A DNA stretch of 64,000 nt, taken from positions 930,001 to 994,000 of the forward strand of contig NZ_CP009922.3 in NCBI RefSeq assembly GCF_000993785.3, in the 5' to 3' direction. Shown here in pieces: positions 1-7,535 of this stretch. This stretch comes from Streptomyces xiamenensis. GTDB lineage: Bacteria > Actinomycetota > Actinomycetes > Streptomycetales > Streptomycetaceae. The translations under genes were made by a program, and so were the position numbers. The notes under the pieces are model-generated. The model was given only the letters and a program-made list of their open reading frames with translations, had not been told where the DNA came from and did no database searches. Numbering within the stretch: the first letter of the stretch is position 1; every line of letters starts with the position of its first letter.

Positions 1-43
1 CTGGCCACCCGTCATCTGTGACGCAGTGCCCGACGCGACGCGC

Positions 44-81
44 GACGCCCCCCGGCCCGTGATGACGGGCCGGGGGGCGTC
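44..81. terminator. Rho-independent-type hairpin after the purine permease
   Basis: A perfect 17-bp inverted repeat (44-60 with 65-81) encloses a 4-nt loop. It lies 21 nt beyond the stop codon of the minus-strand permease gene. No T-run follows, as is usual in Streptomyces. Confidence 0.75.
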
Positions 82-102
82 GTCGTGCCGTTCTCCCGGG
101 CG

Positions 103-1515
103 TCAGCTGACGCCGAGCACCTGCTGCACCGGGTCGATCGCGAAGTAGATCACGAACAGGGCGCCGGTCAGCCACAGCATCCAGTTGATCTCGCGGACCC
201 GGCCGGTCGCGATCTTCATCAGCACGTAGGTGACGAAGCCGGCGCCGATGCCGTTGGTGATCGAGTAGGTGAAGGGCATCACGGCGATGGTGACGAACGC
301 CGGGACGGCCAGGGTGTAGTCGTTCCAGTCGATCCGGGCCACCTGCGTCATCATCAGGAAGCCGACCGCCACCAGCGCGGGCGCCGCCGCCTGGGCCGGG
401 ACCACCGCCGCCAGCGGGGCGAACAGCAGCGCCAGCGCGAACAGCGCGCCGGTGACCAGGTTGGCGAAGCCGGTACGGGCGCCCTCACCGACGCCGGCCG
501 CCGACTCGATGTACGAGGTGCCGGAGGAGGCGGAGGCCGCGCCGCCGGCGGCGGCCGCCAGGCCGTCCACGAACAGCAGCCGGCCCAACCGCGGCACCCG
601 GCCCTTCTCGTCCAGCAGCCCGGCCTCGCCGGAGACGGCGACCGCGGTGCCCATGCTGTCGAAGAAGTCGGTCAGGAACAGTGTGAAGGTGATGAGCAGC
701 ACGGTGATCCAGGTGATCTCACCGAACGCGCCCAGCAGGCTGAACTGGCCGAGCAGGCCGAAGTCGGGGGTGCCGACGATGTCGTCCGGCAACTGGGGCA
801 CGGTCAGGCCCCAGGCCAGGTCGTCGATGTCGGCGATGCTGTTGATGATGATCGCCACGACGGTGGTGACGACGATCGAGATGAGGATGGCGCCCTTGGT
901 CCTGCGGGCCATCAGCGCCAGCGTCAGCAGCAGGCCCAGGCAGAACACCAGCACCGGCCAGCCGGTCAGCTCGCCGGTGGCGCCCAGGGACAGCGGGGTG
1001 CCGTCGCCGGGGGCGGTGAAGCCGGCGTTCACGAAACCGATCAGGGCGATGAACATGCCGATGCCGACCCCGATGGCCTGCTTGAGCGCCATCGGGATCG
1101 CGTCCATCACCTTCTGCCGCAGCCCGGTGGCCGCCAGGGCACACAGGATGAGCCCTTCGATCACCACCAGGCCCATGGCGTCGGGCCAGCTCATCCGGGG
1201 CGCGATCTGGTAGGCGACCATCGCGTTGATGCCGAGCCCGGCGGCCAGCGCCAGCGGCAGGTTCGCGGTGATGCCCATCAGCACGGTCATGATCGCCGCC
1301 ACCAGCGCGGTGACGGTGACCACCTGCTGGAAGTCCAGCTGGTTGCCGTAGGCGTCCTCGGCGCCGCTGAGGATGATCGGGTTCAGTACCAGGATGTAGG
1401 CCATGGCGAAGAACGTGGCGAGCCCGCCGCGCACCTCCCGGCCCAGGGTGGAGCCGCGCGCCGATATCTGGAAGAAGGTGTCGGCACGTTCGATGAGCGC
1501 GGGGCGGGGCGGCAT
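103..1515 (-). CDS. NCS2-family purine permease (AzgA type)
   Basis: This is a 470-aa polytopic membrane protein of the nucleobase-cation symporter 2 family, AzgA branch, whose members take up adenine, guanine and hypoxanthine with protons. The N-terminal segment (FFQISARGSTLGREVRGGL, then FFAMAYILVLNP) and the GLGINAMVAY loop near residue 95 are typical of the branch. About a dozen hydrophobic segments fill the rest. The ATG at 1515 is chosen because GAGGAA lies 6 nt upstream; a longer open frame to 1611 has no comparable site. It is transcribed after a 136-nt gap from the unassigned gene at 1652-2830, so it may have its own promoter. The substrate is inferred from the family only. Confidence 0.88.
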   Translation of the reverse strand: MPPRPALIERADTFFQISARGSTLGREVRGGLATFFAMAYILVLNPIILSGAEDAYGNQLDFQQVVTVTALVAAIMTVLMGITANLPLALAAGLGINAMVAYQIAPRMSWPDAMGLVVIEGLILCALAATGLRQKVMDAIPMALKQAIGVGIGMFIALIGFVNAGFTAPGDGTPLSLGATGELTGWPVLVFCLGLLLTLALMARRTKGAILISIVVTTVVAIIINSIADIDDLAWGLTVPQLPDDIVGTPDFGLLGQFSLLGAFGEITWITVLLITFTLFLTDFFDSMGTAVAVSGEAGLLDEKGRVPRLGRLLFVDGLAAAAGGAASASSGTSYIESAAGVGEGARTGFANLVTGALFALALLFAPLAAVVPAQAAAPALVAVGFLMMTQVARIDWNDYTLAVPAFVTIAVMPFTYSITNGIGAGFVTYVLMKIATGRVREINWMLWLTGALFVIYFAIDPVQQVLGVS

Positions 1516-1651
1516 GGGCTTCCTCGGTGATGTGGTCCGGGTGGCACGAAGGTGTGCGACCGGGGGATTCTGCCTGCCAAGCCAGCCGGAAAGGTTTACG
1601 CGGTGTAACACGATGCCGCACCGTTACGGAATCGCGTTCTCAGGGCACCGC

Positions 1652-2830
1652 TCAGGGCAGCCGGGCGAGAGCGTGCCGGACCAGGGCCAGATCATCGGCG
1701 GTGGCCAGGCCGGCGTGGTAGAGCCGCAGTTCGGTGGCGCCCAGAGAGGCGGCGTGTGCGGCGTCGTCCACCAGCGTACCGGGGCTGCCGCCCATTCCCG
1801 CGACGACCTGGAAGTTGGCCGCCAGCACGGTGTCCGCCCGGCGGTGCGCGGCGAACGGCGGCAGCACGGCGGTACGGTCCTGCTCGCCGCCGGTGCACGG
1901 CAGCACCACCCCGTCCGCGTGGTCCAGCACCGCCTTCGGACCGACGCCGGCGTTGGCACCCAGGGCACGCGGCGCCGGGTGGGCGTGCAGCAGCACCCGG
2001 AAGTGCGGCAGTCCGCGCTCGCGGGCCCGCTCCCGTACGGCGGCCACCGTCTCCCGCTGGAAGGTGTCGGCCGCCGCGTCGCGCCAGCCGGCCACCGCCG
2101 CCGCGTCCACCCCGCTCAGCTCGCCCTCGACGGCCCGCCCCTCCCAGGCGGGGGCCAGCAGCTCCCGTACCCGGGCGCGCAGACCCCGCGGGTCGGCGCC
2201 GTGCTCCGCGTACCCCCGCTCGCACACGGCGCAGAAGCACAGGGACATCAGCCACCGCCCGTACTCCCCCAGCGGGGCCCCGGCGATCTTGTCGTGCGCG
2301 TGCGGGTGCTCCAGGCCGTACCAGCCGCAGGACTCCAGCTCGGTGCCGGTGGTGCCGGGGCGCACCGCGGCCTCGGCGGCCAGCCGGACCGCGTACGCGC
2401 GCACCTCGGGGCGCGCGACGCACGGCGCCCAGGGGTAGTGGTCGCCGTGCGCGTTGCGCACCGTGCTGTCGGGGTGCTCGCGGCCGAGCCGGGAGTTGTG
2501 GGCGAGGATCACCCACGAGTGGACGTCGAGCCCGGCGGCGGTGAGCGCGCCGGCGGCCTCGCCGTACGGGTCGTCGCCCGGCAGCCAGGTCTGGGCGGCG
2601 GGGCGCAGCGCGGATCCCGCCCAGTGCGCGGGGTCGGCCGGGTAGTACACGGCGGAGTGCCGGGCCGTGACGATGCGGTGGCCGGGGTGGCGCGGGGTGA
2701 GGGCGCGGGTGGCGTGGTACGCGGCGGCGAGGGTGACCTGCTGGACGCCGAGGCCGGCGATCAGCTCGGGGGCGGCGGGGTCGCCGGTGACGTCCCAGGG
2801 GTAGAGGAAGGCGGCGGTGCGCATCGGCAT
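1652..2830 (-). CDS. Unassigned TIM-barrel/glycosidase-like protein in the uronate cluster
   Basis: I do not recognise this 392-aa protein with certainty. It has no signal peptide and is Ala-rich. It begins AAFLYPWDVTGDP and carries HSWVILAHNSRLG, then PWAPCVARPEVRAYAVRLA, then TELESCGWYGLEHPHAHDK near the middle. That alternation, with acidic residues after beta-strand-like stretches, resembles TIM-barrel glycoside-hydrolase-like proteins. A Cys group (LCFCAVC) follows and could bind metal. Only 4 nt separate it from the upstream kdgD stop, so it is co-transcribed with 5-dehydro-4-deoxyglucarate dehydratase. The context suggests a step in uronate or pectin-fragment breakdown, but the activity is unknown. 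ATGs at 2830 and 2824 are both possible. Confidence 0.6.
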   Translation of the reverse strand: MPMRTAAFLYPWDVTGDPAAPELIAGLGVQQVTLAAAYHATRALTPRHPGHRIVTARHSAVYYPADPAHWAGSALRPAAQTWLPGDDPYGEAAGALTAAGLDVHSWVILAHNSRLGREHPDSTVRNAHGDHYPWAPCVARPEVRAYAVRLAAEAAVRPGTTGTELESCGWYGLEHPHAHDKIAGAPLGEYGRWLMSLCFCAVCERGYAEHGADPRGLRARVRELLAPAWEGRAVEGELSGVDAAAVAGWRDAAADTFQRETVAAVRERARERGLPHFRVLLHAHPAPRALGANAGVGPKAVLDHADGVVLPCTGGEQDRTAVLPPFAAHRRADTVLAANFQVVAGMGGSPGTLVDDAAHAASLGATELRLYHAGLATADDLALVRHALARLP

Positions 2831-2834
2831 CGGG

Positions 2835-3764
2835 TCAGCGTCCTAGCAGGGTGAGGCCGCGCTCGATGAGCGCGGCGAGTTCGGTGACGTGGGCGGGGGT
2901 GGGCTCGGTGAGCGGGGCGCGCACCGGGCCGACGTCCAGGCCGCGCAGCCGTACTCCGGCCTTGACCAGGGAGACGGCGTAGCCCTTGCCCCGGTCGCGC
3001 AGCTCGACCAGGGGCCGGTAGAAGCCGTCCAGGAGCCGGGCGGCGGTGTCCCGGTCGCCGGTGGCGAGCGCGGTGTGGAAGGCGAGGGCGATCTCGGGGG
3101 CGAAGCAGAAGACGGCGGAGGAGTAGAGGTCCACGCCCAGGGCGCGGTAGGCGCTCTGGGTGAGTTCGGCGGTGGGCAGTCCGTTGAAGTAGCGGAACTC
3201 CTCGCCGGGGGCTTCGGTGCGCACCGCGCTGATGACGCGCTGGAGCAGGTCGAGGTCGCCCAGGCCGTCCTTGAAGCCGGTGATGCCGGGGACGCGGGCG
3301 AGTTCGACGACGGTGGCGGGGGTGAAGACGGCGTTGTCGCGCTGGTAGACGATGACGTCCAGGCTGGTGGCGGCGGCGATCCGGGTGTAGTGGTCGAGCA
3401 GGCCGTGCTGTTCGGCGCGCACCAGGTAGGGCGGCAGGGCGAGCAGTCCGTCGGCGCCGGCGGCCTCCGCGCTGCGCGCGAAGTCCACGGCGAGGGCGGT
3501 GCCGTAGCCGGTGCCGGCGACCACGGGGACGCGTCCGGCGGCCTCCTCGACGGCGGCGGCGACGCAGGTGCGGAACTCCTGGGGGGTCAGGGCGTGGAAC
3601 TCCCCGGTCCCGCAACAGGCGAAGATGGCTCCGGCGCCCGCCTCGATCCCGGCGCGCAGATGGGCGCGGTAGGTGTCGGTGGCGAGAGCGCCGTCCGGTC
3701 CGTAGGCGGTCACGGGGAAGAAGAGCGGACCCGCCAGCCGGGTGGCGAGTGAGGTGGTCGTCAT
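2835..3764 (-). CDS. kdgD: 5-dehydro-4-deoxyglucarate dehydratase
   Basis: A 309-aa cytosolic enzyme of the DHDPS/NAL superfamily. It would convert 5-dehydro-4-deoxy-D-glucarate to 2-oxoglutarate semialdehyde, CO2 and water (EC 4.2.1.41). The family signature GTGEFHALT is at residues 52-60. The Tyr of VIVYQRD is at about 140, and the Schiff-base Lys in ITGFKDGLGD at about 165. GTGEF rather than GTTGES separates it from DapA. It is the first gene of a minus-strand unit with the gene at 1652-2830 and is divergent from uronate dehydrogenase, which makes the substrate of its pathway. A TTGACC-N18-TAGCGT promoter and an inverted repeat lie upstream. Confidence 0.9.
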   Translation of the reverse strand: MTTTSLATRLAGPLFFPVTAYGPDGALATDTYRAHLRAGIEAGAGAIFACCGTGEFHALTPQEFRTCVAAAVEEAAGRVPVVAGTGYGTALAVDFARSAEAAGADGLLALPPYLVRAEQHGLLDHYTRIAAATSLDVIVYQRDNAVFTPATVVELARVPGITGFKDGLGDLDLLQRVISAVRTEAPGEEFRYFNGLPTAELTQSAYRALGVDLYSSAVFCFAPEIALAFHTALATGDRDTAARLLDGFYRPLVELRDRGKGYAVSLVKAGVRLRGLDVGPVRAPLTEPTPAHVTELAALIERGLTLLGR

Positions 3765-3799
3765 GCGGGCCCCCAGGGACTCGTACAGGATGATGACTA

Positions 3800-3819
3800 T
3801 CGTCCATATACCTGAACGA
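3800..3819. promoter_or_regulatory. Candidate operator at the kdgD transcription start
   Basis: The inverted repeat TCGTCCA-N6-TGAACGA (one mismatch between arms) lies just downstream of the kdgD -10 box, where the transcript is predicted to begin. A second TGAACGA copy occurs at 3910-3916 in front of uronate dehydrogenase. The binding protein is not known. Confidence 0.5.
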
Positions 3820-3821
3820 CC

Positions 3822-3851
3822 ACGCTAGATGAGTACGGAATCAATGGTCAA
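3822..3851 (-). promoter_or_regulatory. Promoter of kdgD
   Basis: On the minus strand, TTGACC (3846-3851) and TAGCGT (3822-3827) are separated by 18 nt. Both match the vegetative (HrdB-type) consensus well. Confidence 0.6.
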
Positions 3852-3869
3852 CAGGTCATTGACAGCACG

Positions 3870-3898
3870 TTGACGGGCACACGGCGACCACTTAGCGT
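3870..3898 (+). promoter_or_regulatory. Promoter of the uronate dehydrogenase gene
   Basis: TTGACG (3870-3875) and TAGCGT (3893-3898) are separated by 17 nt, 38 nt before the chosen start. The -10 hexamer is identical to those of the divergent kdgD promoter and of the gntR promoter at 12.1 kb. Confidence 0.65.
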
Positions 3899-3903
3899 GT
3901 CCC

Positions 3904-3917
3904 GATATATGAACGAT
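3904..3917. promoter_or_regulatory. Candidate operator at the udh transcription start
   Basis: The AT-rich element GATATATGAACGAT sits where transcription from the 3870-3898 promoter should begin. It shares TGAACGA with the kdgD operator, and its complement carries the TTCATATAT core. It may be a second site for the same regulator. Confidence 0.4.
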
Positions 3918-3936
3918 ATTTATGGATGGAGACTCG

Positions 3937-4806
3937 ATGAGTGCCGCTGAGCCCACAGGTCGTACCGGATCCACGGTTCTGCTCACCGGAGCCGCCGGCG
4001 GCGTGGGCACCCTGATGCGGGAACTGCTCCCCGCTTACGGCTATACGCTGCGGCTGCTCGATGTGGTCCCCGTGCCCGGAGCCCCCGAGGCCATCACCGC
4101 CGACCTCGGTGACCGGGACGCACTGCGTGAGGCGGTGCGCGGGACCGACGCCATTCTCCATCTCGCGGGGATCTCCCTGGAGTCCTCCTTCGAGAAGATC
4201 CTGCGCGCCAATATCGAGGGCACCTACAACCTCTACGAGGCCGCCCGAGAGGAAGGCGTGCGCCGGGTCGTCTTCGCCTCCAGCAACCACGCGATGGGCT
4301 ACCACCCGTGGCCCGCCGCCGGCGCGGACACCCCGCTGCTGCCGGCCGACGCCCCGCACCGGCCCGACACCTTCTACGGCCTGTCCAAGTGCTTCGGCGA
4401 GGACCTGGCCCAGCTGTACTGGGACAAGCACGGCATGGAGACGGTGTCCGTCCGGATCGGGTCGCTGTTCCCCGAACCCAACTCGGTGCGGATGCTGTCG
4501 ATGTGGCTGAGCCCGGAGGACGGGGCCCGGCTCTTCCACGCCGCGCTGACGGCACGGGAGGTCGGCCACACCGTCGTCTACGGTTCCTCGGCCAACACCC
4601 GCCTGGTGTGGGACCTGGCCACCGCGCGCGGGCTCGGCTACGCACCGCAGGACGACTCCGAGAAGTTCGCGGAGAAGCTGATCGCCGAACAGGGCGAGCT
4701 GGACCTGGCCAACCCCGACCAGGCGCACCTGGGCGGGCACTTCGTCACCAGTCCGCCCCAGTGGCCGGTCGGGCACCGGCCGCACCCGACCCCCGAGGCG
4801 GACTGA
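3937..4806 (+). CDS. udh: NAD-dependent uronate dehydrogenase (SDR/epimerase family)
   Basis: A 289-aa protein of the extended short-chain dehydrogenase family. Uronate dehydrogenases (EC 1.1.1.203) oxidise D-galacturonate or D-glucuronate to the aldarolactone with NAD+. The nucleotide-binding motif TGAAGGVG is at 17-24, SSNHAMGY at 115-122 and the catalytic YGLSK at 147-151; SSNHAMGY is characteristic of the Udh group. The ATG at 3937 is preferred over an in-frame ATG at 3922 because GGATGGAG ends 5 nt before it. It is divergent from kdgD, whose substrate lies two steps later, so the two genes probably work in one oxidative uronate pathway. The intermediate galactarate or glucarate dehydratase was not found. 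Confidence 0.85.
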   Translation: MSAAEPTGRTGSTVLLTGAAGGVGTLMRELLPAYGYTLRLLDVVPVPGAPEAITADLGDRDALREAVRGTDAILHLAGISLESSFEKILRANIEGTYNLYEAAREEGVRRVVFASSNHAMGYHPWPAAGADTPLLPADAPHRPDTFYGLSKCFGEDLAQLYWDKHGMETVSVRIGSLFPEPNSVRMLSMWLSPEDGARLFHAALTAREVGHTVVYGSSANTRLVWDLATARGLGYAPQDDSEKFAEKLIAEQGELDLANPDQAHLGGHFVTSPPQWPVGHRPHPTPEAD

Positions 4807-4828
4807 GCGCGGCGGCGCACCCGGCGCG

Positions 4829-4860
4829 GCCGGGCGGGTCCTGTCCAGGGCCCGCCCGGC
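4829..4860. terminator. Bidirectional hairpin between convergent genes
   Basis: A 10-bp stem (GCCGGGCGGG at 4829-4838 with its complement at 4851-4860) and a 12-nt loop lie between the convergent stops of udh and the serine hydrolase. Confidence 0.65.
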
Positions 4861-4874
4861 GGCCGGCTGCCCCT

Positions 4875-6014
4875 TCACCCGCCCAGGGCCAGCGCACAGG
4901 CCCGCGCGGTACGGGCCAGCCGTTCCGCGTCGGGCCCGGCACCGCCCGGTACCGGGAAACGGCGGCGCACATAGCCGAAAGTGAGGCCGGAACGCGGATC
5001 CGCGAAGGCCATCGAGCCACCCGCCCCGTCGTGTCCGAAGGACCCGGCGCCCAGGAACGGCAGCCCGATCATGAAGCCGACGCCGTACGGGCGGTGGATG
5101 TCCAGCACCAGGTCCTGGCCCGCCACCTGCGGCAGCGCCCAGCCGCCGTAGGTATCCGGGCGCAGCAGCGGCGGCCGGCGGGTGCCGTCCTCGTCCGCAG
5201 TACCGTGCACCGCCGCCGCGTAGAGCCGGGCCAAGCCGCGCGCGCTGCCCACTCCCCCGGCCGACGCCTGGCCACCGGCCCGGAACGACCGGGAGTTGGG
5301 CCACTCCCACAGCGGCCCCGCGTCCGGGCGGTGTTCGTTGCCCGCGATGCCGCCGAGGCGGTCGGGCGCGAACGGGTTCTCCGGCAGCGGCTGCGGCGGC
5401 AGCACGGTCGCCACCCGCTCCTCGTACTCCTGCGGCAGTCCCAGGAACATCTCGATGCCGTACGGGCGGCGGATCCGCTCCTCGTACACCTGCTGGAGCG
5501 TGCGTCCGGTCGCCCGGCGCACCACCTCGCCGAGGAGCGCGCCGATGGTCGCCGTGTGGTAGCCGAAGAGCCCGCTGTCCGGGTTCCAGTACGGGGGGTG
5601 CGGGGCCAGCAGTTCGGCCAGCGCGCGGTCGTCCGCCAACTCCGCGAGGCCGAAACCGGCCTCGGTGCCGATCGCGCCCGCCCGGTGGGTCAGCAGCTGC
5701 CGCAGGGTGACCCGTTCCTTGCCGGCCGCGGCGAACCGCGGCCAGTAGTGCCGCACTTCGCGATCGAGGTGCAGCACTCCCTCCTGTGCCAGCAGCGCGG
5801 CGGTCAGATAGGCGGCGCCCTTGGTGGAGGAGAACACACCGATCAGCGCATCACCCCCGAGGCCGGGACCGCCCCACAGATCGACGACAGGGCGGCCGTG
5901 CAGATACGCCGCGACCTGCGCCGAGTGCTCCGGGTCGGCGGCGAGCAGCGCCGCCAGTTCCTCCCGCACCGGCTCGAACCCCCGGGCCGTGCGGCCGTGC
6001 GTCTCGCTCAACAC
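4875..6014 (-). CDS. Serine hydrolase, beta-lactamase/esterase family
   Basis: A 379-aa protein of the class C beta-lactamase/DD-peptidase fold, close to EstB-type esterases. The catalytic SxxK is SSTK at 62-65 and the second motif Tyr is in GYHT at about 152. A Gly-rich stretch (FGHDGAGGS) near the C-terminus stands where the third motif is expected. No signal peptide is visible, which argues for an intracellular esterase rather than a penicillin-binding protein. The GTG at 6014 has AAAGG 7 nt upstream. It is convergent with udh. A role in deacylating pectin-derived oligomers is only a guess from position; the substrate is not inferable from sequence. Confidence 0.8.
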   Translation of the reverse strand: MLSETHGRTARGFEPVREELAALLAADPEHSAQVAAYLHGRPVVDLWGGPGLGGDALIGVFSSTKGAAYLTAALLAQEGVLHLDREVRHYWPRFAAAGKERVTLRQLLTHRAGAIGTEAGFGLAELADDRALAELLAPHPPYWNPDSGLFGYHTATIGALLGEVVRRATGRTLQQVYEERIRRPYGIEMFLGLPQEYEERVATVLPPQPLPENPFAPDRLGGIAGNEHRPDAGPLWEWPNSRSFRAGGQASAGGVGSARGLARLYAAAVHGTADEDGTRRPPLLRPDTYGGWALPQVAGQDLVLDIHRPYGVGFMIGLPFLGAGSFGHDGAGGSMAFADPRSGLTFGYVRRRFPVPGGAGPDAERLARTARACALALGG

Positions 6015-6053
6015 TGTGCCTTTTCATCCGTTCCGTTGTCCGAAAGTATGCCC

Positions 6054-6101
6054 GCGCGACGGTGCCCCGGCGGGCGTGCGCCCGCCGGGGCACCGTCGCG
6101 C
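6054..6101. terminator. Very strong hairpin terminator
   Basis: A perfect 21-bp stem (6054-6074 with 6081-6101) and a 6-nt loop. It begins 13 nt downstream of the pectate lyase stop in the direction of transcription and insulates the serine hydrolase gene. Confidence 0.8.
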
Positions 6102-6114
6102 AACGGCGCGCGGA

Positions 6115-7446
6115 TCAGCCGATGAGCCGGCCGCTGCCCGCGTACAGGCCCACCAGGACCGGCACCGCCGCCGGGTGGTCGACCCGGGTGCGCAGCGCGG
6201 GGGTCCAGCCGGCGTCCTCGCCGACCGTGCGCGCGGGTCCGGTGGCGTGGTAGGCGGCGATCAGGTCCACCGGGCGCCCGTTGAACCAGTTGTCGCCCGC
6301 GGTCAGCGACTGGCCGTCGTTGAAGGGCCGGATGACCCGGTCGGCGGTGGTCCCCCGGGCGAGCGTGAACGCGTTGTGCTCGGCGACGAGACGGGACTCG
6401 AAGCCGACACCCCAGCTGTAGCCGAACCGGCCGCCCTCGTCCTGCCGGTAGTGGTTGTTGTAGACGTCCACCTGGCCGAAGCGGACCCGGGGCGCCCGCT
6501 CGTTGACGTTGTGGAAGAGGTTGTGGTGCAGGGTGATCCGCAGCCGGCCCCGGTCGTCGGCGCCCGCGCCGTCACCGTTGCCGATGATCATGGTCTTGTC
6601 GTGCTCGCGGAAGACGTTCCAGCTGACCGTCACCAGGTCCGTGCCGCGCACGATGTCCAGCAGCCCGTCGTGCTGCTGGTACAGCCGCCCGAAGTAGTGC
6701 GGCAGCCCGCTGTCGGGGTTGCGGCCGTCGGTGAAGGTGTTGTGGTCGATCCACACGTGGCGTGAGCCGCGCAGCTCGATGGCGTCGTACTCGGAGTTCC
6801 AGTTGCCGAACTGGCCGTCGGTGGGGTCCCAGGAGGGGAAGCAGTCGGCGGCGTCCTCCAGGGTGAGGTTGCGGATGATGACGTTCTCGGCGTTCTGGAC
6901 GCTCAGGCTGGCGCCCAGCAGGCGGGCGTCGCGGCCCTCGCCGATGATGGTGGTGTTGGAGCCGACCGACAGCCGTACCCGTTCGCGCTGGGCGAGCTGG
7001 GAGGCGTGCCGGGCGTCCTCGAGGGGACCCTCCGGCTCGCTCTCCCAGCCCCACACCTGCGGGTCGTAGGCGGCGAGATAGTCCTCGATGGTGTAGCCGT
7101 CGACCGCGTAGTCGGCGCAGCCGAGCACCCGGCCCGCGTCGTCGGTGTTGACGTCGACCGTCCCCCTGATCTTGATGATCTTGGGGGTGGGGTCCTGGTC
7201 GTTGAGCGCGGCGACCAGCCCGGCGCGGTCGGTGACCGTGTACGTGTGCGCCCGGTCGGCCTCCGACCCCCCGGTCACCCCGCCCTCTGCCGCACCCCAG
7301 CCGTCACCGGCACCCAGGACCGTACGGGAGGGGTCCGGCAGGCAAGCGGGGCCGGCGGCCCGGGCGGTGGCCCCCAGGGGCAGCAGGCCCACGGCCAGCG
7401 CGGCGCACCCGGCGAGGGCACCGGCTCTCAGACGGCGTACGGGCAT
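6115..7446 (-). CDS. Secreted pectate lyase, polysaccharide lyase family 1
   Basis: A 443-aa precursor with a signal peptide of about 31 residues (Arg-rich start, hydrophobic core, then ATARAAG). PL1 enzymes cleave de-esterified polygalacturonan by beta-elimination with Ca2+ on a right-handed parallel beta-helix. PL1 features seen are DAIELRGSRHVWIDHNTFTDG in the centre and RAPRVRFG before VDVYNNHY, which supplies the catalytic Arg. GAAGGAG lies 5 nt before the ATG at 7446. It is the last gene of the minus-strand set that begins at gntR, with an 89-nt gap that could hold its own promoter. It would feed oligogalacturonides to the intracellular uronate enzymes nearby. Confidence 0.9.
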   Translation of the reverse strand: MPVRRLRAGALAGCAALAVGLLPLGATARAAGPACLPDPSRTVLGAGDGWGAAEGGVTGGSEADRAHTYTVTDRAGLVAALNDQDPTPKIIKIRGTVDVNTDDAGRVLGCADYAVDGYTIEDYLAAYDPQVWGWESEPEGPLEDARHASQLAQRERVRLSVGSNTTIIGEGRDARLLGASLSVQNAENVIIRNLTLEDAADCFPSWDPTDGQFGNWNSEYDAIELRGSRHVWIDHNTFTDGRNPDSGLPHYFGRLYQQHDGLLDIVRGTDLVTVSWNVFREHDKTMIIGNGDGAGADDRGRLRITLHHNLFHNVNERAPRVRFGQVDVYNNHYRQDEGGRFGYSWGVGFESRLVAEHNAFTLARGTTADRVIRPFNDGQSLTAGDNWFNGRPVDLIAAYHATGPARTVGEDAGWTPALRTRVDHPAAVPVLVGLYAGSGRLIG

Positions 7447-7535
7447 GGCGACTCCTTCGATTCGGCGGTGAACAAAGGGGAATGCGGACAAGCGGGCCCA
7501 GCGGGGCGACCGCGAGGGGTGGCGTACGGGCCGGG

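Noticed and set aside
85..1530. Long open frame opposite the purine permease, and similar long frames opposite most genes (for example 7006-10659, 26586-29081, 41246-43198, 51299-54238, 57368-59644).
   Set aside because: These are mirror frames produced by high-GC codon bias. Their products are Arg-, Gly- and His-rich low-complexity strings with no domains, and the opposite strand carries a recognisable protein throughout.
1516..1651. Possible purine riboswitch upstream of the purine permease.
   Set aside because: I saw no conserved purine-aptamer core or paired helices in the 136-nt leader.
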